Below the pieces are notes generated by a model that was given only the letters and a program-made list of their open reading frames with translations, had not been told where the DNA came from and ran no database searches. The position numbers were made by a program, and so were the translations under genes. DNA of 64,000 nt from Helopsaltes ochotensis (lineage: Eukaryota; Chordata; Aves; Passeriformes; Locustellidae), in NCBI GenBank assembly GCA_013400155.1, contig VXBM01001971.1:32060-96059 (forward strand), in the 5' to 3' direction. Positions 27,001-38,639 of this stretch are shown here, one piece after another; position 1 is the first letter of the stretch; every line of letters starts with the position of its first letter.

Positions 27001-28275
27001 GTTGATTTCAAAGTGTTCCTATTGACTTCAAAGGAAAAAAGCATCTTTTGATGTGTACTTAGATGCCTAAGCGTAAACCCTTTGGCATCCAAAGTTTTTT
27101 AAGAACTACGTTGTCAATATCAGTGTAGCATATATATGTATATAGGAACACAAAAGTGCTACCTTCCAGAATATGCCTAAACAGATTGAAGGCTGAAGTC
27201 AGAGTAGCTGAGTGTGGGAAGAGAAAGCTCCAGATTCTTTTATGAGTAGTGCAATGTCTTACAGGGACATGAGAAAGTTCTTTTTCATGGGAGGAGTCAA
27301 AAGAAAAGGCATGCATTCTTGATGTTGAAAGCCTGTTTGAGTGTTTCATGTTGACCTCTTTCAAGAACAGGGTATCCATACATAAAGGAATGCAATGCTG
27401 ACAAGTTTAATAAAGCTGGTATGAAGTGTTCTAAAAGAAGTGGTTGCAGGGGAAAAGTTAAGATGCAGGATCTACTTTTTCCTGACAAATACTTTTCTGA
27501 AGTTTTGTTTTCTGTCTGCTACTGGATACAAGTTAAGGTGATTCCTCATCCCCCTCTTACTTAATTTGACTGTGTAACACTAGTGCAGTAAATTCTATTG
27601 CAATGAATTTCGCTTGACCCAGCCCTGAACATGCTTGTATTAGGTATTCTCTGGATGGTACCCTGATTAAATTTAATAAATCAGTTCCTCTGCTGTAGCT
27701 AAAAACTGAGGCATCTATGTAGAATGATGTCTGAAAGGTCCTTTGATTTTGCAGTCCTATTCAGTGTGGCAGTACTGTATTACCATAGCACTTTTCATTT
27801 GTTATATGGAATGTATTTTTATCTGATATCTCTCACCTGGTCAAAAAACTGAATTGAATGGAAAATGTAAATGTTAGGTAAAGAAGTGCAGTTTGTAGTA
27901 TAGAAGTCTACCACAAAGTGCATGTTCTGTAAAACCCAGGTTGTAATCACATGGAGAAACAATTGAATTTGTCTGTTTTAATCTTTTAAAAATTATTTTA
28001 ATGTTTAATTATGGTGGAAGCATTCAGCACTACTAATAGTTCAAGATTACCGCTACATTCTGCAGTCTAAAACTACTTTGGAAAAAATATTCGGATACAT
28101 TACATATGTGCTTTTGCACTTGTCTTCATTCCTGATATGAAATTGGAAGATGGACTTCAATTCTCCTATGAAAATTGGCAAGATTTGATATAGCAATATG
28201 TCCAGAAGAGGTTTTATTCTTAAATAAACTATTTCATTTGGAAGAGACGTACTATGACCATATAGTTTAGATGCG
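18001..28275. other. Gene-free stretch: no supported coding sequence
   Basis: AT-rich sequence without recognisable genes or clear recent transposons. It contains a 14-base T run (22,850-22,863), a perfect 10-bp hairpin at 22,648-22,671, an 8-bp inverted repeat at 23,570-23,590, and a denser block at about 20,440-20,830 that may be regulatory. Frames of up to 113 codons (25,101-25,442, minus) show no motif. Confidence 0.5.
22648..22671. repeat. Perfect 10-bp inverted repeat, 4-nt loop
   Basis: The arms GAATCCCTTT (22,648-22,657) and AAAGGGATTC (22,662-22,671) are exact reverse complements separated by AGTA. The stem would form a short hairpin in RNA or single-stranded DNA. It is too short for a microRNA precursor, and no function is apparent. 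Confidence 0.85.
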
Positions 28276-28279
28276 TGAC

Positions 28280-28890
28280 TACTTCAGGCCTCCTCATAGG
28301 AGATGTCTTCCAGCCCATTGACCAGTTTTGGTGCCCTTCGCTGGATGCAATTGAATATCTTCACATCTTTCTTAAATTGTGGAGCCCAGAAATGCTCACA
28401 GTGCTCCAGGGGAGTCCACACTGGTGTGAGTACAATGGGATGGTCACCTCTCCAACTGGCTGGTGAGACTGTGCTTGATGCACACAGAGTGGGATTTGTC
28501 CTCTGGGCTTTTAGGGCACATTCTTGGCCCTGCTGTCAACCAGCACCCCACATCCCTCTCTGCAGGACTGTTCTCCAGCCTCTCCTCTCTCAGTTTATAC
28601 TTGTGCCTGGCATTACTCTGTCCTAGCTGCAAAATCAGGCATTTTTTTTCTTTTTTCAATTTTTTTGCTATTTATGCCATTTAATTCTCCGATTTATTTA
28701 AAATCCGCTTGCAAGGCTTCTCATCCCTCAAAAGAGCCAACAGCAGATCCCAGTGTGGTATGATCAGCAAACTAACTGATGCTGCCTTCAACTCCTGTGT
28801 CAAGATCCTCAATAAAAATACTGAACAGAACTGGTCTTTGTAATTTAGCCCTTGTGAGCACTGTTGGTCACCAGCCAGATGTTAGCCCCA
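28280..28890 (-). mobile_element. CR1-type LINE fragment, older copy
   Basis: Plus-strand wording matches the antisense of the CR1 ORF2 3' part in order: aggagatgtcttccagccc, the stretch on the Cys/His-poor RT tail (tcacagtgctccagg), ggctggtgagactgtgcttg, gtcaaccagcaccccacatc, gttctccagcctctcc, and further right gtcaagatcctcaataaa and actgaacagaactgg. That order fixes the element on the minus strand. A T-rich insertion or decayed segment lies at about 28,640-28,690. Similarity fades after about 28,890, so the right end is approximate. The overlapping short frames on both strands here are relics. Confidence 0.8.
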
Positions 28891-29519
28891 AATACCAGGT
28901 GTTGATATAGCCACATGTTTAATGAGAAACTGTTTGTCAAACTATTTTTGATCCATGCAGCCCAGTACCTCTACTTGTCTTTCCAGTCAGATACTCTGTA
29001 CTGATTGCTAAGGAAATCTTTTATAGTGGACTTTTTCTCATTTGCATTATTTTACAAGGCTAGTATTTGCCAAAAGCATGATGGAAAGGCATCGTTTAGC
29101 TGATGTTCCCCTAAAGATTGTCTGAAAGTCCTTTTCCTACCCTGCTTGTGTTTCCTCTCCTATTCCAGAAATGATTATATCCTGATAGAGGCTGGCTGTT
29201 CAAAAGAAGTGATCTTTCTGTGGTTGGTAGAAAGGGCACTTGCCTTATGTTGTGCTTAATGGAGCATATGAAAAAGGTCAGGAAAGATGAGAGGGAGTAG
29301 TTGGCCTCAGTTTGCTTTTAGAGAAGGGTAGAAGTATTTTTCTTGATACTTAATGAAAATTGAATTTGTTCCATATGTATAGCCATGGTGACAGCAGCAG
29401 TAGTGGTGATAATGGTAATAGTAAATATCCAAAGTCTAGATCACAGTGTGTTTCAGAATGCTTTATAAAATATATGTATTTCTTTACTGAAATAAGCAAA
29501 CCTTTTCCTGTGCTCTTAC

Positions 29520-29560
29520 ATATATATTTTTATATATATACACACACGCACACACACAGA
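29520..29560. repeat. Compound TA/CA microsatellite
   Basis: Alternating TA runs, interrupted by TTTT, pass into a CA run with one CG interruption. Confidence 0.8.
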
Positions 29561-29636
29561 AAAGCTCATATGTACCAGGATGAATTAAAGGCATTTCAGT
29601 GGTGAGGGTATCCTCTCATGGTAGTGCAGATTGGGC

Positions 29637-29691
29637 TGTGGGTGAGGTGCAGTGGCTGGCTGGAGGAATTGGTGAGTTGTGGGTGAGGTGC
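29637..29691 (+). repeat. Exact 14-bp direct repeat, 41-bp period
   Basis: TGTGGGTGAGGTGC occurs at 29,637-29,650 and again at 29,678-29,691. It lies inside the GC-richer block of unknown origin. Confidence 0.7.
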
Positions 29692-30444
29692 CCTGGAAAA
29701 GCCAAGGGGATTTTGGCGTGGGGAAGAGTAGGGGGAGATATGACCCTACTTTACTGACTTCTGGGTATGAGCATGGGGACTTTGCACAGTGTACTCACCT
29801 CTCCTCTTGCATTCGCTGGGTCATGGACCTACTTTGCACCTTTCAAGCTAAGAAATCACAGGTTCCCCACTCTGCCCATAGGCACTGGCCTGCCTGCACC
29901 CTGAAGACCTCACAGAAAGCATCATGCATCCAGCCTACCTCCTGGGCTGCTGGGGAGGAATAAGGATGGAGAAAAAAGGACGTAGAGCTGTAGCTGAGTT
30001 CTGCTTTCACAGGAACAGGAGGGAATCAGGTATAAAGGGAGGGTCTGGTACAGGGATTTAGTAAGCTGTGTCCAGAGAAGGGAGTTTCTGTTCCTGAGGT
30101 TACTGGGAAGAGAGTAAAGATGACGGTCCTGCTGTGGAGAAAAAAAAAAAAAATAAAAGAAAGTAACTTTGAAGCTTAAAAAAAATTATTTCAAATCTGT
30201 AGCTGTGCACAGTTTAAATTGCACTTAAATTCCTACCTGACAAATTGGTAGCATTACCATCTGTACAGTTTGCCTGCAGGCCATGCTGCAGAATGGCTTT
30301 AGTAAGAACTGAACATCATCAGTATTAGCACTTGTAGCTCTCTGGCTGTTCTGAGTAAGTAATAACCTGGAGGAACTGTGTGTGAGGTCTTGGGAAATCA
30401 TAGCATCTCAATCTGCAGCCCAGCTCTTTCATGTAAAGAAAGAT

Positions 30445-30446
<2 letters not shown>

Positions 30447-30503
<57 letters not shown>
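30447..30503. repeat. T43 homopolymer followed directly by A14
   Basis: Forty-three T are followed without interruption by fourteen A. The T run could be the poly(A) tail of a minus-strand retrocopy, but no recognisable source sequence lies to its left. The T-to-A switch makes a 14-bp palindrome. Homopolymer lengths in assemblies are error-prone. Confidence 0.85.
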
Positions 30504-32273
30504 CTCCTACACTGGTAAGAAGATACCATTTTCTTTTCTGAGATAAAAGGAGACTGAAATAAAGAACCCTATACAAATTTTCAATGGCTTGTTTTTCTAA
30601 TGTACTGTCCAGAAGTGCTTTGATCTATGGTTCATCCTCAATTCAGGAATGGTTGATTGAAATGTGTCCATCTAGTTTTTATCTTGTAGTGACGTTTGTC
30701 CTAATAGTCACCTTCAGTAAACCAGATTTCTTACCTCTCCAAGAAATCAATCACATTTTAAGTTTTGGTGGTGTTGTGGGGTTGGTTTTGTTTTGTTTTG
30801 TGTGGTGGCTTTTTTTTTTTTTTTTTTATGTACAACTCTCTGGCTATCAATTCAAGGAACAGAGGTATTGTTACAGAAGTTTAAGTAAAACAGAACACAA
30901 TCTAAGTTGTTCTCTTTTCGTGACCAGCATAGATCATACCGATTGAAGTTTTTTAAGGCAGATGTGTTTTCCAGAATGACAAGGTTACATAGGTCATATG
31001 GTAGCTCTTTACAGTTTCTTTTATCTGGCCCTCAGTTTGAAGGATCTGAAACAATGTCCAGCTTTTTTTCCCCACAGTGAAAATGTGTAACTGTAACAGC
31101 TTGCAATACTCTTAGCATTCATTCACCTCAATGCTGTCTGATAGTTGAATTGGGAATGACAGAAATGAACCAAGTATTTTTAATTCTTTCCTGGGGCTGA
31201 GGATGCTGAGTAGGAAGGATATTAAATGTCAGATTATCACTTAGCACAAATTGCTGTGATGTCACTGAAATCGAAGCACCAATTTCCACCTGCTGAGTGT
31301 GTTTCCATAGTGTTTATGCTGTGAATAAGGGCACCAGTTTCTCCACTGCCTGGCTACTCGTTCTTACAATAAATTTGGATCTGCAGTTGTCAGGAAGGGG
31401 AATTTCTGCCTGACAATAAACGAGTTCTCATGAGCTGTAACTTACTTTGAATGGTGTTTCCATTGTCAAGAAAATTGTGATAGTTTGTGACTAATCTCTA
31501 GAACCTTTGCTTTTTCAAGTTCTGATGCAATCTTGTGAGGAGTTTCATGGATGTGTACTAATTATTAGTATCCTCTAACTTTCTGAATTTATAAAATACA
31601 CAGGTCCAGTGGGCTGTGATGACTGTTGGCAGAGGCTTTTAAAAACATCTGAGAAGTTACAGCAGTACTGGCAGTCTTAAATCTTAGTTGAAAGTACCCC
31701 TCCAGCCTCAATTTTTTGACAGTTAGAAGAATACAGATCTCTTTCTGAAAGAAAATTTGTTTTATATGTCTCTTATGTAATATATTTGAGCGCTGTTCTA
31801 AACCATTTTTTGTCAATAACAAAAAGTTACATAAATGCATTAGGTAGCACTCTGACAAGATGAAAAGTGGGTGCCATGCCAAAAGTTCATATGCTTTGAA
31901 AAGACTAATCCCATTTTGAATGTGCTTTCATAGCAGTTACAGACAATTTCAGCATATTATTCTACAGTGACACCCTTTCTTTTGAAATGTAAGCTGTTCA
32001 AGAACTTAAACGGAGCATGGAGTAATAGTTTTTAGATGACTGCAAAATAGCAGATTGGTAGCATTAACTTCTTTCAAATGGAAACCCCTGACTTTTTATT
32101 TAGACTTCTAAACTGTGACTGCAACTAGAATGTACTTTCTGCTGTCTGCTTGTGGTGAGAGGGCAGTGCACAGAGGAAGGTCCAGAGGCACAGCCTGTCC
32201 TTGGTGCCCCTGCTGCTGTGAGTCATGCCTTAAAAAGGCATGGGCACTTTGCCTTGATGTTCCTGTGCTGCAG

Positions 32274-32346
32274 GTATGCAAAGCAGTACGCTCTTTCTCC
32301 AAGGAGATACACACCTCGTTTTATGCTACAAAGTCCTGGTGTTCAG
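32274..32346 (+). CDS. Candidate 73-nt exon, unassigned
   Basis: A pyrimidine-rich tract ending GTGCTGCAG (to 32,273) is followed by one base and 24 open codons, then CAG|GTAAAT, a good donor match, at 32,347. The peptide starts YAKQYALSPRRY and ends QSPGVQ; it is basic, and I recognise no domain. The exon would enter after two bases of a codon and leave at a codon boundary. No partner exon is evident. Chance pairs of splice-like sites this close are common in 64 kb, so this is weak. It lies just upstream of an LTR, which might influence its use. Confidence 0.15.
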
Positions 32347-32546
32347 GTAAATCAGGAAGGTTGACAAGGCATGGAAAGAAAGGCTGAAGCAATATTCTGC
32401 TTTAATGGAATAGCCAGAAGACCATATCAGGAATATGCCATACTTTTTGACATGCTGCTAAACACAAGGCTAATTCAGGTTCTGGTTTCTGTTGTCAGTT
32501 CTGTGTTTGAGATCCTTTATCTCTTGGAAGATCCCAATGTTCTAGT

Positions 32547-33117
32547 TGTCATGGTTGGTCTAACCTCAGATGGCAAGTCAGCCTCGCATAGCTGCTTGTT
32601 CACTCCTCCCAGTGGAATGGGGCAGGACTCCAGAGAGTACAGGTGAGAAAACTTGTGGGTTGGCATAAAACAAAAGCCACACGGACAAGTAAAGCCAAAC
32701 AAGGAATTCCATCACCATTTCCCGTGGGCAGGCAGCAGTTCAGCCATCTCTAGGAAAGCAGGACCCATCATGCCTGGTGGTTGGCTGGGAAGACAAACGC
32801 CATCATTCCAAATGTCCCTCCCTTTCTTCTTTCCAGAGCTCTGTATCCTGAGCACAATGACTTACAGTATGGAATATCCCTTGGGTTAGTTGTTCAGATC
32901 TCCTGGCTTAGTCCTCTCCCCAACTCTTGTATACCCTCAGCCTTCTCCTTGGTGGGGGGGTGTGAGAGGCAGAAAAGGCCCTGACACTTATAAGCACTGC
33001 TCAGCAGTAATGAAAACATCCCTGTTTTATAAACACTGTTTCCAGTACAAATGAAAAACATAGCCCACACCAGCGGATGTGAAGAAAATTAACTCTATCC
33101 CAGCCAAAAGCAGCACA
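32547..33117 (-). mobile_element. Solo ERV LTR of a type widespread in birds
   Basis: On the minus strand the element starts TGTGCTGCTTTTGGCTGGG, continues with the wording gatagagttaattttcttc, and ends near ...CATGACA, giving TG...CA termini. I recognise this LTR from many neoavian genomes; I give no family name because I cannot check one. Conserved inner wording includes gaaaacatccctg, tatggaatatccc, gaagacaaacgccatc and gggcaggcagcagttcagcc on the plus strand. Compared with the type I remember, the TATA box has decayed (the minus strand reads GATACAG). No retroviral coding sequence adjoins it, so it is a solo LTR. The flanking 4-6 bases (TCTAGT left, GCAGCA right) do not match, so no duplication is visible. 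The short frames here are relics. Confidence 0.8.
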
Positions 33118-36100
33118 GCAGCACGTACGCTCAATCCCACCCTCGTAGTGGTGTAATGAAGGATGGATCTACAGTGTACTTGAAAGTGGTGATTGCAGTT
33201 GTTTGAAATACCCTGGCTATCTGGGGGAGAACAGTGAAGTGGGTAACAAGGCTAGATGATTTCTGTGTACCTTGGGAAGATACTGCTGCTAATGGTTGCG
33301 GTTCCTTTTGTTATCAGTCTAGCCAGTTTTGGAATAGGTTCTGAACATGTGACAGCTGTATTGTGAGAGTGGAGTTTTAGTAGTCATTAGTTGTCAGATA
33401 GGTGCTGCGGTGTCCAGAGTTGTGAAGAATATATAAGGCTGTGCTTGAGAAGTATTTATTAGCCAAGCTGACAGCTAATGTGGCCTGAGGAGTTGACATT
33501 ACTAACTCCTGTTTTTCTGTGTTATGGAAGTCATAAAATTCTCCATATTTTTAATAGGCCTTAGAAATCCCCTAAAAAATTGTTTTTTACATTGCTGCTG
33601 AACAGTCTATTGTACATAACTGATGCCCACATGTATCCTGTTCATATGTGTGTTCAGGTTTCATACAGTTCTGGGCATAGTGTATGTTAGATACTTCTTG
33701 CCCCATAAAAAAGCAGGAAGGTATATTAATCCTTGAAAAAACAGTTCCCAAAGTTTGTTGTGTATTTGGAAAGAGCAGAAAGACAAGTAATGATGTGCTG
33801 ACAGGGGAAAAAGCTGTCATTTGGAGATGGAAACAACTGGTCCCTGCTTTAGTACATCAAGCTGATTAGTTACCTGAAGCTAGAAGCATAAATGCAAAGA
33901 TACAAATGTCTCCCTGTTGTGCATCCTATTTTCAACCTTTTTTGCTGAATTTCGAAATCCAAACGTATTCTGGAGTACACCCAAGAGAGCTGATGATTGG
34001 GGACTTCTTGGAAAGCTACAAGTACAAAAGCTCTGCATCTGGAGGTTCTGTTAAAGCTTGTAGAATTTTGAGCCTTCAGGCTCTTTTTCTCTGGACCTCT
34101 GTTAAGTGTTAGCAATTCTGTGGCATTGGCAGTGTCCAGGAAGCAGAAGGCATGTCTGTCTGCAGTTGGATGGAGCCATATCCTCTCTCACTCCAGCAGT
34201 CTATTACTTCCTCTTTCTCACTTAAGACTACAATTAGCACTTTCTTATGTCTTTGATATATTAGAAGGGGAAACTGTGATGGACAGTAATGCAGATGCTT
34301 GAACCTTTGAGGAACATTCTTTTCATGTAATGGTGGTGTCATCTGCTTCCTTGGCTCTGTCTGGTTAATCTTTTTTCTCTTGGTGCATTTTAAAAATGAA
34401 TGCACACTGAAACCAAGACATCAAGGTTATTTTAGGGCTAACCTCAGTAGAATAACTCGATGACTTAAAGTGCTTAAAATGCTTTGTTCTTCAGCGATGG
34501 ACAGAAGTTTCAAGGCTTACCTTAGTAATCATTACCCAAGAAATACAACTAAATACCCTATCAAATATAATACATTACAGTAGTACATATGCTGTGGCTA
34601 TTAATTCTTGCATCAAAACCCATTCTAAATGTGAGCAATTAAGAGAATCTCCTCTGTGGTGTTTTCATGAAGGATGTGGTTTCCCTGAGCTCTGGTTTTT
34701 TCAAGCTAGCAGTTCTTGATGATATGTTTAATTGAGTGTCTGCCACCTTGGTCACAGTGCATAATATGCCATCTATACGTGTTCTAATAAAAGTCTGAGA
34801 CTTAATGAAATTTTATTTTTCTGTCAGTTACAATTGTTAAGTTTTTTTCCAGCATATTAAATAAAACTGATTTTTAAAAAAATAAATTATTTTTTAATAC
34901 CTTGGATTTTAAAATCAGATTTGCATGTAACAGAAACTAGCTCGATGTACTGGCTAGCTGGTCAGCTACTTAGACTTCTAATAAGGTACTTAAGACTGTG
35001 ATTATGTATTTTTTTAGATCTCAAAATGACACTTTGGGCACTTGTACTGCAGAGATGCTCTTAGTGTTTGAGGAACAAAACTTGGATAATGAGAAGATGA
35101 TATAGAAATTATATAAAACTTCATGAGGAACAGGGCAGAGGTGTTACAAAGGCTTAGGGTGAGGGTGTGATGAGAAAACTAGCTAGCAGTGTCTTTAATG
35201 AGCTGTTCTGCGTGCTGATAATATTGAAAGACTTGAAAAGGCATCAGATTATTTTGTATTTTAAAAATAACTGAATAAAAGTCACCTTTTGTTGATTTAA
35301 TTGTGAAGGCCATATCTAATTTTCAAACAAACCCTTTAAAAGTGACTTAAAATGTGAGAATGTTGTTTTGACATTGGAGGGGTGAAAACAAGATTTTGCA
35401 GGGGGAACTGCTCTCCCTAATGTCAGTGCCGCATTGTCAAGTGCACTGACATTGTAGCATAATACTGCCCTGGTGCTGGGTAAAGCTTGGGTCAGGTTCA
35501 TTCTACTGATCTGTGAAAACAGCAGCCCTAGCTGCAGAAAAATGCACTCCTTCAGTCCTATCCCCGTTAACTGTATGGAAATATATCTACAGATTATCAA
35601 AGCTTAGATTGGCACTGGACTATTTCATATGTAGGAAAAGGAGCTGGAAAATTTACTGGGCTTGGATATCAATGAGATCTCATTACTGTCCCCAACAGCA
35701 GTGCATGTTAGTCTAATGGTTAGAGAAAGAGGATCCCAAGCTACCAGGACAGTAAATCATCATTGCTTGACATTGAAGATGTCAGTTAAGATCCAAGTTT
35801 AGGAAGAGTAAAAAATTATGGCCTAATTGCCTGTGTGGAATTGAATGATTTTGCTACATCATTGCTCTTGGAAGATCTAAACATCAGCTACGTTATTTGA
35901 AAAGTGCCAGACTGGTAAATAGTAATAATAATGACAAAGATAAAAGCTCTGTCTGAAGGAGATAAATGTGTTGAGGAAAGTCTTGTTGATCTGGAATCAA
36001 TCTAATTACATGTTTTGGTTGGGGTTGTTTGTTTGTTTGTTTTGTTTTGGATTTATTACAAAGAGCAGTAAGAGTAGCTGTCAGATAAGGTAATTTTTTT

Positions 36101-36215
36101 TAAAATATAGCCTCTACTCTGCTTGTTTTCACAGTGGCTTCTGTTACTGTTATAACATGAATGAATCATGTGGAAAGTAACAGAGAAAAGAAATTTGTAG
36201 TATCATGGCATAATT
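33118..36215. other. Gene-free stretch: no supported coding sequence
   Basis: No gene recognised. A perfect 11-bp inverted repeat lies at 35,419-35,453. Very A/T-rich tracts occur at 34,860-34,920. Frames of up to 98 codons (34,109-34,405, minus) overlap others in opposite directions and show no motif. Confidence 0.5.
35419..35453. repeat. Perfect 11-bp inverted repeat, 13-nt loop
   Basis: AATGTCAGTGC (35,419-35,429) is the exact reverse complement of GCACTGACATT (35,443-35,453). The pair could fold into a short hairpin. No small-RNA family is recognised. Confidence 0.85.
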
Positions 36216-36570
36216 CCTTGGTGCGTGTGTAGTCCAGTCCCCTGTCTCAAAAAGGATGAGGTAGAACTAGAAAAGTGACAGGAAGGGGTGAAAGGCTGTG
36301 GAGCTTGTTCTGTGCAGGGAATGATAAAGACAGGGTTGAATAAGGAGTGTGTAACATCTGCATTGATCCACAGAACGTAAACAGGTAAAGACTGCACTTG
36401 TTTCCTAAATGCAAGGTCGCAACTGCCTTGCTCACAGAAAGCAGAGGTAAATGACTCCTGTGCAATGCATGGCTCAGCTGTGGAAGTCCTTCCCATAGAT
36501 GATGGATGCTGATGGGGTACGTGGATTCAGAAAGGATCTTTATGAATTTGTAAAATAAATGTTTATGCCT
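36215..36570 (+). mobile_element. Old CR1/L2-like LINE fragment, ORF2 C-terminal region
   Basis: The plus strand translates, across a stop, to LKKDEVELEK followed by QEG, the conserved stretch just before the end of CR1/L2-type ORF2 (usually LKKD-ELEKVQ-R). Further on, agctgtggaagtccttccc and gatgatggatgctgatggg match the tail of such ORFs, where a tryptophan-asparagine-serine motif lies, and ggattcagaaaggat matches the phenylalanine-lysine segment after it. Stops and indels show that it is long dead. The minus-strand 144-codon frame over 36,247-36,681 is an antisense shadow. Subfamily unknown; ends approximate. Confidence 0.6.
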
Positions 36571-36583
36571 GTTAGGCATAAAC
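36561..36583. repeat. Perfect 10-bp hairpin, 3-nt loop
   Basis: GTTTATGCCT and AGGCATAAAC are exact reverse complements separated by GTT. The hairpin sits at the 3' edge of the old LINE fragment. It may belong to the LINE's 3' tail, where short hairpins help reverse-transcriptase recognition in this class, but that is inference. Confidence 0.8.
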
Positions 36584-38639
36584 GCTTGCCTCAGAAAATG
36601 CCTGAGCTGCAGTGGTGCCGAGATGGTTTCTGAGAAAACATCATTATGTGCTATTGCCCTGTAACAACTATCCCCAAACATCCTCCTGTGGTCTGATAAA
36701 CAAATTCTCTAACAGCTTGAAACTAGTCAAGTATCTTCAGAAGTGCATGGCACATTTAAATTTCTCCAAAAGTTTAGAAAATACATCTGTACCACCAAAA
36801 AATGTACACAGTCAAATTTAGAAAGCTGCATTCTACAAATAAGTTGATTAATTTTTACTTTCTATGTTGCTTTTTTGTTTGGGATTTAAAGAGCATTGCA
36901 AAAATGGGTGAGCAGTGTTAACACTGGCTGTGCATAGAGTTTCCAAAGAGCAAAAGGATCAAACTTAGTTTTTCCTCTCCCATGTATTGGCACAATCACA
37001 TAAGGTTTACTCTATATTACAGAGGTTTAACATGATGCCTGGTTTTAGCTCTGTAGATGTCTTTTTCTGCTATGGCCTGGTTTGGTCAGAAACAATGCGT
37101 TAATGAAGCTGTTGAAGGAAACAAAACATGTAATTCCTATTTATGCCTCTGATTTTGTTATTTCTAGAAGTGGTGGTCATTTAAAAATAGGACAGCAGTC
37201 CTACTTGTCTCCCATGCAGAAAAATGAAGTACCTGCGTTAGGTTTCTGCTAGAGTTGTGTATCTGAATAATTTTCTACATGTCGATATGAGTGTCATGGC
37301 AGGCGCCACACAGATGAATTCTCTGTGATGAATTAGAGAAATGTTGAATTTGTAAGTTTGCTGTTTGAACTTAATGCTGGAAATAGTGTGAATCTGTGTT
37401 AAGCAGCAGATTTGTCTAGACACAGTGGTTCCATCTCTGAGAATATGAATTGATCTCCATAAATTAAATTCCCAAATGGTGGACTTCTATTTTCTGAATA
37501 TAAACAGTTCTGGTACTTAGTGAGATGCAACAGTTAGAAGATTAAAACTTTAGTACTGGGCAATTCTTCTTTAATGCTCAAAAATTCAATGCTTGTTCTC
37601 GGTGTGTAAACTAAATGTTTGAATTTTGCTTTCAGAAGCAATGTCTTCTAGGGCTGTACAAAATTTTTAAAATTTATTTATTTATTTTTATAATGCCATT
37701 TACAATGTATAGAACCACAGAATAAGGGTATAAAAATTAGGTGATCTTCTATGGAAAAAATCTTATTAGATACCCTAATAGGCAAATAATGGTTTTACAT
37801 AATATTTTTATTCAGGAGTACTGCTTCTCTACTGCAACAGCATTTTTTTTCTCTGAGGGAGGGGATAAGTCTAAAAAAAAAAAACCCATTCAAGTCCCCC
37901 AAACCCACCCCCAAACTCTCCTGTACTTTTTAGACTTTTGCAAATCACTATACTAACTGGTCATTCCCTCTAATTTAAGCAAACAGTAATGATTTTTTTA
38001 ATATAAATTAAAGGCAAGGCTGTCCTTAGGTATCACCAAAATAATTTGAAAAATCTTGATCTTTGAGGTCTTAACACGATATGGGAAGTGAGATAAAATT
38101 ATTTTTAAATGAAATAAGACTTACCAATGATCAAAAGCCAGAAAGCATTAAATGTTTCTTTTATTTCTGTGTGACAGGACTACTGTTGAGGAGTTGCATG
38201 ACTCTAGAGTATCTAATTTTTCATTTAGATATGCTAGGTATTAAATTGGAAAACTACATGGTGCATAAATGTCTGCTCATTACTACCATCAGAATGTCAT
38301 CCAGGAAAATGATTTAGCTTTTTTCCTACCCTTATCTGAGCATTAATGGATTTTAAAATCTTGGTTGGATGTTTGTTTTTTTAGGAAGGAAAACTCAATT
38401 TGAGGTGTTCCATTACTTTGTTTCTTTTCTTCCTTAAAAATTGCACCATATGTCACAGATTTTTTGTTTGCCTAATTTTCACTCATTGAAGGAGAGATTT
38501 AAAACAAAATAGTAGTAATTAAAAATGGGAACATAACTTTTGATTCAGTGGATTTTCCAGCACTTGATGCACTTTAATCAAGATCAAATGAGTTTCCGAA
38601 AGATGTGCTTTATCTCCACTAGAAATTATAGAGCTTTTC

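Larger units (their letters stand above)
28900..32273. other. Gene-free stretch with simple repeats and a GC-richer block
   Basis: No gene is supported. From 29,520 to 29,560 there is mixed TA and CA microsatellite. A GC-richer block at about 29,600-30,165 ends in an A-rich tract. T43A14 lies at 30,447-30,503 and an 18-base T run at 30,810-30,827. The 120-codon frame at 30,584-30,946 crosses that T run and looks like chance. Confidence 0.5.

Noticed and set aside
36247..36681. 144-codon minus-strand open frame, the longest in the window
   Set aside because: Most of it is antisense to a plus-strand LINE relic; the peptide has no recognised motif.
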